Made by a program: the position numbers and the translations under genes. The notes under the pieces are model-generated. The model was not told the DNA's origin, did not search any database, and saw only the letters and a list, made by a program, of their open reading frames with translations. Of a DNA stretch of 64,000 bases, positions 31,905 to 42,644 are shown in pieces. The stretch comes from Tubulanus polymorphus (Eukaryota; Nemertea; Palaeonemertea; Tubulaniformes; Tubulanidae), in contig NC_134030.1 of NCBI RefSeq assembly GCF_964204645.1, positions 14,844,447 through 14,908,446 of the forward strand, given 5' to 3'. Within the stretch, counting starts at the first letter, position 1. The number at the start of each line of letters is the position of its first letter.

Positions 31905-34900
31905 CATGGAAGATGTAAGAAAATATATTAATTTATTGGATAATAAAAAAGATATAGATATGACCGAAGCATTTAAAAGTGATATTGGTCCAGCAGCTAT
32001 TGAGTTTAAATTTCATAAAGGAAAAACATTAGAAGAAAATAAAAAACATTAAATAATAACTGATGTTGAATATCCTAAAATAAGTATATCTTCTAAAGTT
32101 AAATTCATAAAATCTGAAGATAAACCGATATATAATATAAATTCTCATTCACAACGTATTATATCTAAACAACATATAGATGATAAATTAGATAAATGTT
32201 ATAATGAAGTAAAAACTAAAATAGAAGAGAAATATTTTGAAGGATCTGGTTTAATATTTGATGAAATAATATTTATGACTTCACATGTTTATAACACAAA
32301 ATATAATAAGTTAACTAAATCGAAACCAATAGATGAAAATAATGTATCATATTATAAAGAACCAGATATTGAAGCATCGAGTTATATTAAACTACCATTT
32401 AAAACTAATGCTGTAATAAATGTACAAAATGAAGATGATAAATGTTTTCTATGGGCTATAATAAGTTGTTTACACCCAGTTGAAGATTATAATAAACATA
32501 CTTATAGATTAACAAATTATAAACAATTTGAAAATAATTATAAGATAGATAAGTATCCTGTTATAATTAAAAACATCCCAAAAATAGAAAGAGATGAAAA
32601 TATAAAGATAAATGTATTTGATTTAATCAAATTACCAAATACAAAAGGTAACAATATAAAACATAATACATTAGAACCTTTATATCTATCAAAAGATTAT
32701 GATTCAAACGATGTCATAGATATACTATATTATGAGAATCATTATATGTGGATTAAACAAATCGATTAATTTTTTAAATCAGAAAATGATCACCATAAAA
32801 TATATCTTTGTAGAAAATGTTTACATAGATTCAGTAATGAAAGTACATTATTAAATCATAAACAATTATGTGAAAATCATGATTATTGTAAATTAGTTTT
32901 ACCAAATGAAAAGGATAAAATATTATAATTCAAAAAAATTTGATTACAAAAATAAAGTACCATTTGTAATATATGGAGATTTTGAATCATTAAATAAAGA
33001 ATTAACTGATCAAGATAGAAAAGAAATATATTATAAGAGAAAGAAATTAAATTCTAATGAAAATGATTATTCTGAAGAACCACCAAAAACAAATACTATT
33101 AAAAAGATTCATCGATCAGCTGCTGCTTTCGGGTTATATATTAAATCTGATTATCCAGAACTAATTAAAAGTGAATATTATCATTATAGAAATGAAAATG
33201 TTATCAATCATTTTTGTGACTTATTAATTGAATATGAAATAAGATTTAGTAAATTATTGAATACAAATATAGAAATTATAATGACAGAAGAAGATAAAGA
33301 AGCATTTGCGTTTGCAGATAAATGTTATTATTGTGAAAAGATATTTAATTATAAAGATAAAAAAGTAAGAGACCATGATCATTTGAACGGAAAGTTTAGT
33401 GGCGCCGCACATGAGAATTGTAACTTACAAGCTAAGAAAATTAACTTTGTACCAGTTATATTTCATAATCTATCAGGATATGATGCACATTTATTCATCA
33501 AACAGTTATGTCATAAAATAGAAGAAATTAATAATGAAATAGAAAGATTAAATTCAAATAGATCAAAAGATAAAATACCAACTTATAAATTTAGAATGTT
33601 AGCTAAAACATCTGAGAATTATATATCATTCCAATTTGGTTGCCTAAGATTTATAGATTCATATAGATTTTTTGATAGTTCATTAGATAACTTATCAAAA
33701 TCATTAGTTGATGATGAATTAAAAATATTAAAACAACACTATACAAATAATGATGATTTCCAATTAATGAGATATAAAGGCGCAATTCCATATTCATTTT
33801 ATAAATCACATAATGATTTTAACATAACTGAATTATTGAAAGAACAATTCTATGATGAATTAAAAAATGAATATGTTAAAGATGAAGTATATAATAGAAC
33901 ATTGAATATTTGGAATCATTTCAAAATAGAAAATCATGGGCAATTAGTAGATTTATATCTAAAATCAGATGTATTATTATTAACCGATATATTTGAAAGG
34001 GTTAGAGATGTAAACCTAAAATATTTCAATATTGATCCATGTCATTGTTATTCATCACCAGGTTTAACATGGGATTGTGGATTAAAATTTACAGATATAA
34101 AAATGGATTTGTTAACAAATATAGATCAATTACTATTATTTGAAAAATCTATTAGAGGAGGAGTTTCAGGTGCATTAGGTGATAGATATTTCAATGTAAA
34201 TGATAACCCTGGATATAAGTTATTATATATAGATGCAAATAATTTGTATGGTTGGGCAATGATGGAACCACAACCTTATGGAGTATTTGAAATAAGTGAA
34301 GTTTTACAGAATGAAAATAATGATAAATTTGATTGGAAGAAAAGAATTCTAGATATTGCAGATGATTCATATACTGGTTACTTCTTTGTTGTAGATTTAG
34401 AATATCCTGAAGATATTAAATTTAAATCTAGAAATCTAGCTTACTGTCCCGAACATAAAACTGTAACACATGAAGAATTATCAAATTACCAAAAAAGAAT
34501 TAAACCCGAAAATCATATTCATACAGAAAAGTTAATGGTAACTCAAGAAGATAAATATAATTATGTAGTACATTATAGAATGTTAAAGTTTTATCTAAAA
34601 CAAGGAATGGTTCTAAAAAAAGTACATAGATATATTTCATTTAGTCAATCTAAGTGGTTAGAAAAATATATAGATTTTAACACCAAACAGAGAACTGAAG
34701 CTAAAACTGATTTCGAGAAAGATTCCTTCAAGTTAATGAATAATGCATTCTATGGTAAGACTTGTGAAAATATTAGAAATAGAAATGATATTGAGTTAGT
34801 TAGTAATGGTAAAAGGATAAGACATTTACAATCATAACAGAATATTTGACGAAAATTTAGCTGCAGTTAAAATGAGAAGAACATCAATGAAATTTAATAA

Positions 34901-35580
34901 ACCAATCTATGTTGGTGCTCCAGTTTGTTTTAGAATTATCAAAATTACTAATGTATGAATTCTATTATAATGTATTACAACCACTTTTTGGAGAAAAACA
35001 TATAGAAATACTATATTTTGATACCGACAGTTACATATTAAAGATAAAAACTGATAACATAACAGATGATTTAAAAACATTAAAACATCATTTTGATTTT
35101 AGTTACTATCCTAAAGATCATGAATTGTTTAGCAATGATAATAAAAACGTTCCAGGGAAGTTTAAGGATGAATTAGGCGGTGAAGAAATGATAGAGTTCA
35201 TAGGTATTAGATCTAAAATGTATTCATATAAAACTAAAGAACATGAAGCTAAAAAGTTAAAAGGAATAACCAAAAGTGTAGTAGAAAAGAATATTCATTT
35301 CAAAGATTACATCAATTGTATATTCAATGAAAAAGTTAGAAAACATAAGATGAGATGTTTAAGATCTGAAGATCATGAAATGTTTATTGAAGAAATTGAA
35401 AAGATAAGTCTAAACCCATTTGATGATAAACGATATATTTTAGATGATGGAATTCATAGAGTTGCTTATGGTTGTAATTTAGATGAATACTTAAAATTTA
35501 AAAGAGAAGAATCAAAAGAGAACGAGATAATGAAAAGAATTCTAACGTGTCAATCAAATTTTAATAAAAATATGTATTAT
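31905..35580 (+). pseudogene. Protein-primed DNA polymerase B, Polinton copy 2 (broken)
   Basis: The start MEDVRKYINLLD is conserved with the other copies. N-terminal domain; then exonuclease motif I 'VIYGDFESLNKEL'; a Cys/His insertion 'CYYCEKIF...VRDHDHLNGKFSGAAHENCN'; motif II 'FHNLSGYDAHLFI'; motif III region around 'FGCLRFIDSYRF'; motif A 'YIDANNLYGWAMM'; motif B 'FKLMNNAFYGKT'; motif C 'ILYFDTDSYILK'. Lesions: a stop with local deletion at 32049, TAA at 32767, frame change at about 32925, deletion and frame change at about 34835-34920. The normal terminal stop is lost (CAA where copy 1 has TAA). It replicates the linear element from a terminal protein in the family; here it is inactive. 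All polymerase and exonuclease motifs remain readable. Confidence 0.9.
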
Positions 35581-35582
35581 AA

Positions 35583-35936
35583 ACGGAGAGTAAACAAACA
35601 CACAGTGAGAACAACAAATTATTTCTAGATAGAATAAAAGATACTACAAATGTAAAATCTGTAGATTATAAATTCAAAAAGTTAACAGAATTAACAATCC
35701 ATAAGAAATATCTAATTACAAATATTGTTACAGTTACTAACAAATATGGAGATAAATTAGTTATACACTTAGAATATGAAGGATTAAAAGGAAATACACA
35801 TAAATTCAGAACATATTTACCAGATAGATTTCATAGATTATCAAGTGAAGATCTAGAAGAATTATGTTCTGGAGATTTCTATTTCGTATACAAAGGTTAG
35901 AATGAAAAAGGGCACCATGAAATAGATTTCGAATAA
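35583..35936 (+). pseudogene. Small conserved Polinton protein, copy 2 (start lost, one stop)
   Basis: About 85% like the 118-residue protein at 16771. The start codon is ACG instead of ATG, and a TAG interrupts 'FYFVYKG.NEKGHHE'. The rest is open and in one frame ('HKKYLITNIVTVTNKYGDKL'). In copy 1 this gene is first after the TIR; here it follows PolB, so gene order has been shuffled. Confidence 0.75.
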
Positions 35937-35953
35937 GAAAATATGTAAAATAA

Positions 35954-36706
35954 ATGGTAGAATTAAAAGAATACAGAATATTTGTTGATTCAAGAAAACT
36001 TACAAATTATAAATCTCATAATTTACTAGTACAATTAGATAGAGAATTTAAGAATTGTGTAGATTTAAAATAAGTTAATATAAGTTTATGTAATTCTTTT
36101 TATAATATATCGGATAAAACTATTGATCATAATGCTTTTATGATTCATATTAGAAATGTAAATAAATGGTTTCACCTAATTTTAAAACCAGGATTATATA
36201 ATTTAGAAACACTAGCTCAAGAAATTAATAGAAGAGCACGGTTGAAAATAAGAAGTGAAGATAAATTTTTAATTAGATTTATAAAAAGTGATAGCACAAA
36301 TAAAATTAAAATAAAGGTATATGATGAAAGTCAACATGCATTTATAGTCAGAAAACCTATAGCTAAACTGTTAGAAATTGTACCAGATACTGTTACAGGA
36401 AACGTAGATGGTAATTCAAATATAATACCTTTTACACACTTTTATATTTATTGCAATTTAATCGAGCCTACAAAAACTTTCGAAGCAACTAAAGAAACAA
36501 TTTGTAGTTCTAGTATACTAAATATTTTACCGCTGAAAAATGTTAAACAATTTGGAACTCAAATAAATTATAATTTAACTGAATGTGATTTTAAACCTTG
36601 CATTCCTAAATTTAATAATTTTAAATTAGAAATAAGAAATCATAATGGACATTTAATTGATTTGAATAACTTTCCTGTAATTTATATTACAGGATTATAT
36701 TATTAG
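35954..36706 (+). pseudogene. Penton-like minor capsid protein (one nonsense codon)
   Basis: About 250 residues: MVELKEYRIFVDSRKLTNY, a TAA after CVDLK (36071), then open 'VNISLCNSFYNISDKTIDHN', 'FHLILKPGLYNLETLAQEIN', 'ARLLEI'-type ligand-binding strand (AKLLEIVPDTV), and C-terminal 'LEIRNHNGHLIDLNNFPVIY'. The order NI..., PGxY..L, then 'D.NG..IDL...P' is the pattern of Polinton/adintovirus penton proteins, which form the pentameric vertices with a single jelly roll. Apart from the one stop the frame is clean. Confidence 0.7.
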
Positions 36707-36742
36707 TTATAAGATGTAGAGAGTAATTTTTTCATTATATAA

Positions 36743-37099
36743 ATGAATATAACTGTTGGGCCAAGCATATGTTTTGGATTTGATTTTAAACGTGAGAAAG
36801 AAATTAAATTTAACATTACTGATGTAATTACACATATCAAAAATATTACATTTTCTAATGAAACAACATTTGAGTATGAAAAAACAATAGATAAAGAAAC
36901 TTTTAATGTAGAAAAGATTACTAATTTAATTAGACAATCTTTAAGATTTTATGAATTAGATAAAGATTTTATCATCGATGATATTAAAAAAATAATAATT
37001 GAAATATATACAAATGAAACTAGTAATAAAATAAATGTTGAATTAATCATAAATAAGATAACTAAATATTTTGAAGATAGTAATTTTTTTGATAAATAA
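36743..37099 (+). CDS. Unknown 118-aa protein
   Basis: An intact ORF preceded by TTTTTTCATTATATAAATG. It starts MNITVGPSICFGFDFKREKE and ends KITKYFEDSNFFDK. It has mixed helix/strand character with a Lys/Asp/Asn-rich composition and no membrane segment. No family is recognised. It lies between the penton and a run of small hydrophobic proteins, so a virion or assembly role is possible. It overlaps the next start by ATAAATGAG spacing. Confidence 0.5.
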   Translation: MNITVGPSICFGFDFKREKEIKFNITDVITHIKNITFSNETTFEYEKTIDKETFNVEKITNLIRQSLRFYELDKDFIIDDIKKIIIEIYTNETSNKINVELIINKITKYFEDSNFFDK

Positions 37100-37320
37100 A
37101 TGAGTGATAATAAGTGGATAATAACTGGATTATATAATGGAGCATTACTATCAGTTGGAACTGTTGGTCATTCAATGGTATTAAAAAAGTATTCAAAATG
37201 GGAAGTGTTAATGTTGATAGATTTGATATAAATGATATTTTAAAATTAAAATTAGCAGTTACTTTATTCAATTTAACTATTGATTATTTAGAAAAACAAA
37301 AATATATTCCTCCCATATAA
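37100..37320 (+). pseudogene. Small hydrophobic protein, frameshifted
   Basis: MSDNKWIITGLYNGALLSVG and 'TVGHSMVLKKYSK' are followed by a frame change at about 37196 to 'MGSVNVDRFDINDILKLKLA' and end KQKYIPPI at TAA 37320. It starts one base after the previous stop. About 70 residues with one potential membrane segment. Function unknown. Confidence 0.45.
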
Positions 37321-37348
37321 ATGCATAATTTTTTTTGCTAAATAAATG
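37321..37348 (+). promoter_or_regulatory. Late-type start motif (T8 + GCTAAATAAATG)
   Basis: ATTTTTTTTGCTAAATAAATGGC directly over the start codon. The same motif recurs upstream of several other genes of this copy. Confidence 0.5.
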
Positions 37349-37768
37349 GCTTCTGCAATTATAACTATTATAGGATCGGCAATTGTTAACGCTTTAGCAT
37401 TTACTGGTGGTGGTTATTTATTTAAACATATTGATAAAAATGGATCATTAACAGAACAGAAAAGACATAACTAAGCATTAGAGAAATATAATAAAGCAGC
37501 AGAAGAATATAGAGAAAAACGACAAAACTATATGGATTACATCAATAAAGAATTATATGATCAGAAGATTTCACATAGAGATTTTCAATCAGTCGATGAT
37601 GCAATGAGTTTATATAACGCAGTAACCAATAATGAAAAATTACATCTACATAAACCTACAATATCAGATTATTATACTCCAAGTAATGAACAGAAGAAAT
37701 ATGAAATAATATGGATTTTAGGTGGAACTGTTATTGTTATATTTGTAGCATATAAATTTACTAATTAG
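37346..37768 (+). pseudogene. Membrane protein with hydrophobic N-terminus, one stop
   Basis: 140 codons: MASAIITIIGSAIVNALAFT and 'GGGYLFKHIDKNG', then a TAA (37472) in 'EQKRHN.ALEKYNKAAEEY', continuing in frame through a charged coiled-coil-like helix (REKRQNYMDYINKELYDQ) to a C-terminal membrane helix (IIWILGGTVIVIFVAYKF). An N-terminal 'NALAFTGG' hydrophobic segment followed by a coiled coil recurs in Polinton small proteins. Function unknown. Confidence 0.55.
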
Positions 37769-37792
37769 TAATTTTTTTTTGCTAAATAAATG
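37768..37792 (+). promoter_or_regulatory. Late-type start motif (T8-9 + GCTAAATAAATG)
   Basis: AATTTTTTTTTGCTAAATAAATGG at the start of the 144-residue membrane protein; near-identical to 37321-37348. Confidence 0.5.
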
Positions 37793-38224
37793 GAAGATAA
37801 AGTTGATAATATTGATATTATTCCTCATGATATAAATAAAACTAAATTAAAAATATATTTAGAAAAACAAATATTAGAATTTGAAAGTGACTTAAAGATA
37901 AAAAAGAAAAAATATTTAAAAAGTAAAATTATATATTATTTGATTATAAGTGGTTCGGTTACAATTAGTTCTGTAATAACATTTCTAGCAATATTCAGTC
38001 CATTAACACCTTTAGCTATATCAATTGGCGTATTAGGATTAAGTTCAAGTGTTTTAACTGGTATAAGTTCAAAATTGAATATAAAAAGTAATAAAGAAAA
38101 AATTAAAACTAATAAAAAAGAAATTAATAAATTAAAGAATACACTAGATTATATAATAAGTTTAAATAGCCATTTAACAGTTGAAGAACAAGATGAATTA
38201 TTAAAAGAATTAATAAATTATTAA
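37790..38224 (+). CDS. Two-helix membrane protein (144 aa)
   Basis: Intact. A charged N-terminus with a coiled-coil-like segment (KIYLEKQILEFESDLKIKKK) leads to two hydrophobic stretches at about residues 47-65 (IIYYLIISGSVTISSVITFL) and 66-90 (FSPLTPLAISIGVLGLSSSV). A second Lys/Asn coiled coil (KSNKEKIKTNKKEINKLKN) and 'LTVEEQDELLKELINY' close the protein. Probably a virion membrane or assembly protein; no homologue recognised. Confidence 0.55.
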   Translation: MEDKVDNIDIIPHDINKTKLKIYLEKQILEFESDLKIKKKKYLKSKIIYYLIISGSVTISSVITFLAIFSPLTPLAISIGVLGLSSSVLTGISSKLNIKSNKEKIKTNKKEINKLKNTLDYIISLNSHLTVEEQDELLKELINY

Positions 38225-38243
38225 TTTTTTAGTTATATAAATG
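38219..38243 (+). promoter_or_regulatory. Late-type start motif (T6 + AGTTATATAAATG)
   Basis: TAATTTTTTAGTTATATAAATGGC over the start at 38241. A TATATAAATG variant of the motif. Confidence 0.45.
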
Positions 38244-39565
38244 GCAGATAGTTTTCCAAAAGCTTTCCAATATAATAAATCAATTAAATATAATATTCCG
38301 GCAATAGATTTTAATAAAGATATTACATATAGAAATGAAGTTTTAAATTCATTAATTGATTTGAATATTTATGTTACTGAAAGTAATAATTTTCATGTAA
38401 AGATGGAAAATATATTTCATGTGTATACAATTAATTTCTAAAAATTTAAATGAGGCAAAACAATGGCTATTAAAATCTAATATGAAGTATTGGCAGAACC
38501 AATTAAATTCTGCTGTTTATTGTGCAACAACAGGATGTGGAATTAGTTGAAATGAAAAATTAAAACAAACCAAGTTTACCATTGATGTTATCACTTTTTA
38601 GATTTCATACATATTTTCAAATAAAATTAATATAAGATGAATTAGAATGTCCTTTACCAGGTTCAAAATATTTTAAAGAATTGAATAATAATATTAATTT
38701 TTCTAAGTTTTATAAAATATGTAATGAATTTAATATTAATTCAAATAAAGATTTTAGAGCAAAAATTGGAACAATGGGTGGATTAGGAATATTGTATACT
38801 AAAGAATTTGGAAAAATAATGACAAATTCAGATATTAGAACACTGAATTGGAATGCATTACCAAAATATTATAATAATATACAACAACAAAACAATAATG
38901 GTTGGGTTAATTTCATTTTAGAAAATGGTGAAGGTTTTACTAAAGCTGGTATACAAAGAATAAATCAATCTATTAGAACTTATTTGATATGTATTTTAGG
39001 TGCGGAAGTTGAAACAAGATCCCCAATAATTGGAAATGATAACACTTCATTCGATGCGCAGAAACAAAAAGTATTATTTGAAGATTCAATTCATAATGAT
39101 AAAAATAGATCGATTCCAGAAAACATTGTAAGATATCAAAATTATTTAGATAAATCACATATTAGATTAAATTATTGTATAGGACCTAATCTATTAATTA
39201 TTTCTAATGATTTAGTATTAAAGATGGGAAATATAATTGGTTATAATAATCTAATTAAAACTGCAACAATAAATAATTCATTTGGATTAAATGATATAAA
39301 TAAAAAGATAATTACTGCTCCAAAATTAATGGAAGGTGAAAAAAATAAAACACATATTCAATCAACAGAAACTAAAACTAATAATATTAAATTAAATAAT
39401 GATTCTAAAATAAAAGATTACAATACATCAGGAGATATAAAAACTGATATTATTCAACATGAAATAATTAAAACTGATAATAATAATAAATCCCATGAAA
39501 ATACTAAATTAGCTATAACTTGTATAGGAATTATAATCGGAGGAATATTATATTTTAAATTTTGA
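38241..39565 (+). pseudogene. Conserved Polinton protein with TTGCG motif and C-terminal membrane helix (broken)
   Basis: The frame starts MADSFPKAFQYNKSIKYNIP, changes at about 38436 to 'NEAKQWLLKSNMKYWQNQLN' and 'AVYCATTGCGIS', then TGA. After another frame change it reads 'LMLSLFRFHTYFQIKLI', TAA, 'DELECPLPGSKYFKEL' and stays open from about 38640. The long C-terminal part has 'KAGIQRINQSIRTYLICILG', 'FDAQKQKVLFEDSI', 'IIGYNNLIKTA' and ends in a membrane helix (AITCIGIIIGGILYFKF). This protein type, with the TTGCG(I/V)S and GYNN motifs, recurs in metazoan Polintons beside the capsid genes. Its function is unknown to me; structural or entry-related roles are possible. Confidence 0.6.
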
Positions 39566-39584
39566 TTTTTTTATTATGTAAATG
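39563..39584 (+). promoter_or_regulatory. Late-type start motif (T7 + ATTATGTAAATG)
   Basis: TTTTTTTATTATGTAAATGGC over the start at 39582, a weaker variant of the motif seen at 37321 and 41356. Confidence 0.4.
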
Positions 39585-40119
39585 GCAGAAGGTGGAGAAG
39601 ATATTGGAATTGATACTTTTGGTGACGCTCCCGGTATAAGTGATGAACAACCACCTAATTATGATGAAACAAGTTTCAGTAATGATAATAAAACGGCATA
39701 TAATACTAATTAAGGTGAAGATGATGATTATGATGATGATTATGATGGAATTAATTCCGAATTACGTGAAAAATTAATTAAATATTTACAAGCTCCTGAA
39801 AGTGGTAGAATTTCAACTAGAACAGAAAGAAAAGAATTTATGAAACTATTAGAAAAACAAACAAGAAAATAAATATCCTGATAAACCTATGGAATTATAT
39901 AGAATGAAATCTAGAGTAACAGATACAATTGTTAACGAATTATTACCAAAAGTTGTAATATATGAAATTGATTCAGAAGGTGTTGTAGAACAAATTTTAA
40001 AAGATGACCCATTTTTCATGAATAATTTAGAATTTAAAAATGATTCATGGTATTATAATGTTGAATTAAATAACAAAACTGCATCAATACAATTATCTAG
40101 AATGTATTTATCTAGATAA
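39582..40119 (+). pseudogene. Acidic protein with PPxY motif, broken
   Basis: MAEGGEDIGIDTFGDAPGIS is followed by DEQPPNYDET, which contains a PPxY late-domain-type motif, then a TAA (39714) and a run of Asp (EDDDYDDDYDG). The frame continues to LLEKQTRK (TAA), then changes to the 76-residue 'MELYRMKSRVTDTIVNELLP...LSRMYLSR'. PPxY motifs recruit Nedd4-type ubiquitin ligases in many enveloped viruses and in adenovirus protein VI. The similarity here is motif-level only. The region after the stop may be a separate gene. Confidence 0.5.
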
Positions 40120-40179
40120 TACAATTGTAATGTATAATATGTATAATAATGTATTTATCTAATAATACAATTATCTAGA

Positions 40180-41355
40180 ATGGATCAAGAAAATATTTTT
40201 GAACCTGAAATGTTAGCAAGATCTACAATTGAACGTTCAAAAGGTGGCACAGAATTTCTCAGAATTATATGGAATGCACTCGATAGAATAAATAAAGAAG
40301 AACCAATTCCTAATATTGATATAAACAAATATTCACCATTTAAAAATCCAAATCCAAATCCTACTGATGTTGATCCAGAAACTGATGAAGACTTTGTAAA
40401 TCGATTAGATAAATTAAGATCTTCAACACCCGAAACATCGAGAAGAGACACTCAACAAATTGATAATGATTCAAGTCAATTACAATTAACATTAGAAAAA
40501 AAAATTGATAGATTAAGAGATTCAGAAGAAGAGATGAATAGTACTGGAATAAATCGAATGCAATCTTTGCTAGAAAAAGGATTACTTGATTTAACTGATG
40601 AAGAATTAAAAGAATTTCCTGAACAAGCACGTAGAGAAATTAAAGGTATGCAAGAATCATCTGGTGAAATTGCTAATATTAAGATGAGATTTTCTAAAAT
40701 AACCATGTTAGAAAAAGAATTAACTAATGCAGATGAAGAATTAAAACAATTAGAATTAAATAGAGATTTTCAAGTAATAGAGGAAGCTGATTATGAAAGC
40801 AGAAAGTTAGCTTTAGAAAAAGAAATAGATCATTTAAAATATAACAAAGAATTACAGGAAAAAGAAAGAGATACATTATTAAAATCATATGATCTTAATC
40901 ATATTAAAAAATTAAAAGTTATTTTTAAAGATTTGTTGATAAAACCAAATTCTGAAATATCATTGAAAGACAGAATAAAGTTATTATTTAAGTTAGAAGG
41001 AATAACAATTCTTTCAATTCTAACAGCTGTAACTATGTTATTTACAACAATTGGTTTAGCAATATCAAATGCTTTAAAATCTACTCCTACTCCCAATAAA
41101 CCAGGTAAACCCCCAGATAATAATTCAATACAAGATAAAGTTAAGGATGGTTTAAAGAAATTAGCAAAATATTTATGGGAACTATCAAAGAAATCTGCTG
41201 CAGCATTACCAGGAATTATTGCATCAATTGTTGGTTTTATATTGAGATCTGCAGGAAACATTATTAACTTTGCTGCTGAACATATTATTTTATTTTTAAT
41301 TACAGTTGTAAGTGCTATTATTTTTGGGTTAGTAAACTTGATAAAAAATAAATAA
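40180..41355 (+). CDS. Coiled-coil and membrane protein, capsid module (391 aa)
   Basis: Intact. The N-terminal third is Pro/Asn/Asp-rich. A long coiled coil spans about residues 95-250 (LEKKIDRLRDSEEEM; LEKELTNADEELKQLEL; ALEKEIDHLKYNKELQEKER). Next come one hydrophobic helix (GITILSILTAVTMLFTTIGL), a Pro-rich linker (STPTPNKPGKPPD) and a C-terminal Lys/Ala amphipathic plus hydrophobic domain (KKSAAALPGIIASIVGFILR, 'AAEHIILFLITVVSAIIFGL'). Polintons commonly carry such a protein just before the major capsid gene. It is likely a membrane-active virion protein. The 3' two-fifths are nearly identical to copy 3 (61560-62053). Confidence 0.65.
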   Translation: MDQENIFEPEMLARSTIERSKGGTEFLRIIWNALDRINKEEPIPNIDINKYSPFKNPNPNPTDVDPETDEDFVNRLDKLRSSTPETSRRDTQQIDNDSSQLQLTLEKKIDRLRDSEEEMNSTGINRMQSLLEKGLLDLTDEELKEFPEQARREIKGMQESSGEIANIKMRFSKITMLEKELTNADEELKQLELNRDFQVIEEADYESRKLALEKEIDHLKYNKELQEKERDTLLKSYDLNHIKKLKVIFKDLLIKPNSEISLKDRIKLLFKLEGITILSILTAVTMLFTTIGLAISNALKSTPTPNKPGKPPDNNSIQDKVKDGLKKLAKYLWELSKKSAAALPGIIASIVGFILRSAGNIINFAAEHIILFLITVVSAIIFGLVNLIKNK

Positions 41356-41378
41356 TTAATTTTTTTGTTAAATAAATG
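41353..41378 (+). promoter_or_regulatory. Late-type start motif of the major capsid gene (T7 + GTTAAATAAATG)
   Basis: AATTAATTTTTTTGTTAAATAAATGAG. Conserved at the same gene in copy 3 (62029-62056), where the T-run is 9-10 long. Confidence 0.55.
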
Positions 41379-42612
41379 AGTGGGAGTTATATCAATCCTT
41401 CTAAGAATCATAGAATATCTAATGCTATTAAAGCAGAAAGATCACATCATATAATTACTCATAACCCTTCTAATATTAATCCCGATGAAACTATACGTTA
41501 GAATTCCTCGATTAACACAAAATACTTTTTATGTTCCAAATAGTATTTATTTATCAGCCGATATAAAAGTAATCGGTAATAATAGTAATTATGTTGTTGA
41601 TAATGTTGGAAGATATTTGATTAAAAAATTAACTATAAAGATTGGTCCAGAAACAGTTTTCTCATTAGATTATTATAATTTATTTATGCATTATAAAGAT
41701 TTATGGTTAACTAAAGAAAATAGAAATAATATGATATTTCAAGGCATCCAATCAGAAAACCAAAATTAAGATCAGAAGCTAATAGCGCAATATTAACTAA
41801 TGCTGTAGATAAATTGATAAAACGTATATATGGAAGCAAATATAAAATTCCATTAGACTTTGAATTGATAAATAACAATGCACCTTTATATAGATACGCA
41901 ATTCAAGAAGACGTTATATTCGAAATAACATTTGCTCCTGTAAATGAAATTGTAATATCTAGCGTTAATAAAGATATGAGTTATAAATTATCGAATATAT
42001 GTTTAGAATATGACACAGTAACTAATGAAAATATTGCTAGCACAATTCAAACTCAATACAATCAAGGATTTTCATTATTATATGATATATATTGATAAAT
42101 TTAAAACTATTAATGCAAATGATGAAATAATTAATGAGAATATTAACTTCCCAAGAAGATCTATTAAAGGTATATTAATATTTTTTACCATTGCAACATA
42201 TACTAATGGCGCAATAAATGTTGATAATTATTATAATCCTGAAATAACAAAAGTAGAAATAACTATCGAAGGAATAGCAAATAAAATGTTTTGTCAAGGA
42301 ATGAGAATGATTGATCAATGGCCAGAAATTAGAAAACATTTTATGAAGGAAAAAGTAAAATCATCTGAAAATTGTAATATTAATCAAATTGATTATTATA
42401 CCGGTAATAAATATGCATTATGGTTAGATTTTAGAACAACAGAGGATAATTCATTACATGGTTCTGGAAAAAAACTACAGAACACTAAAGATGGAATACA
42501 ATTATTCATGACAAAGAATAAAGGAATCAAAAATTTTAAAATGCACATTTATATTATATCTGACGCGCAATTAAATATTGTAAATTCTCAATTAAATAGT
42601 GTTATGTATTAA
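41376..42612 (+). pseudogene. Major capsid protein (double jelly roll), Polinton copy 2, broken
   Basis: About 410 residues: MSGSYINPSKNHRISNAIKA; a small deletion at about 41493 changes frame; then 'YVRIPRLTQNTFYVPNSIYL', 'NVGRYLIKKLTIKIGPETVF', 'FMHYKDLWLTKENRNNM'; a frame change at about 41767; 'YKIPLDFELINNN', then a frame break at 42095 shared with copy 3; then 'RSIKGILIFFTIATYTNGAI', 'VEITIEGIANKMFCQGMRMI', 'YYTGNKYALWLDFRTTEDNS'. The N..V.NVGR.L..KL..K.G.E.V...Y..YKDLWL pattern is that of Polinton/adintovirus hexon-like capsid proteins. It would form the hexameric capsomers. Confidence 0.75.
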
Positions 42613-42644
42613 AATTTTAACTTTAATAAAAATTTATATAATAA

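Noticed and set aside
36743-37099. Candidate adenain-like protease
   Set aside because: The single Cys is close to the N-terminus and no His/Asp context fits; function left open.
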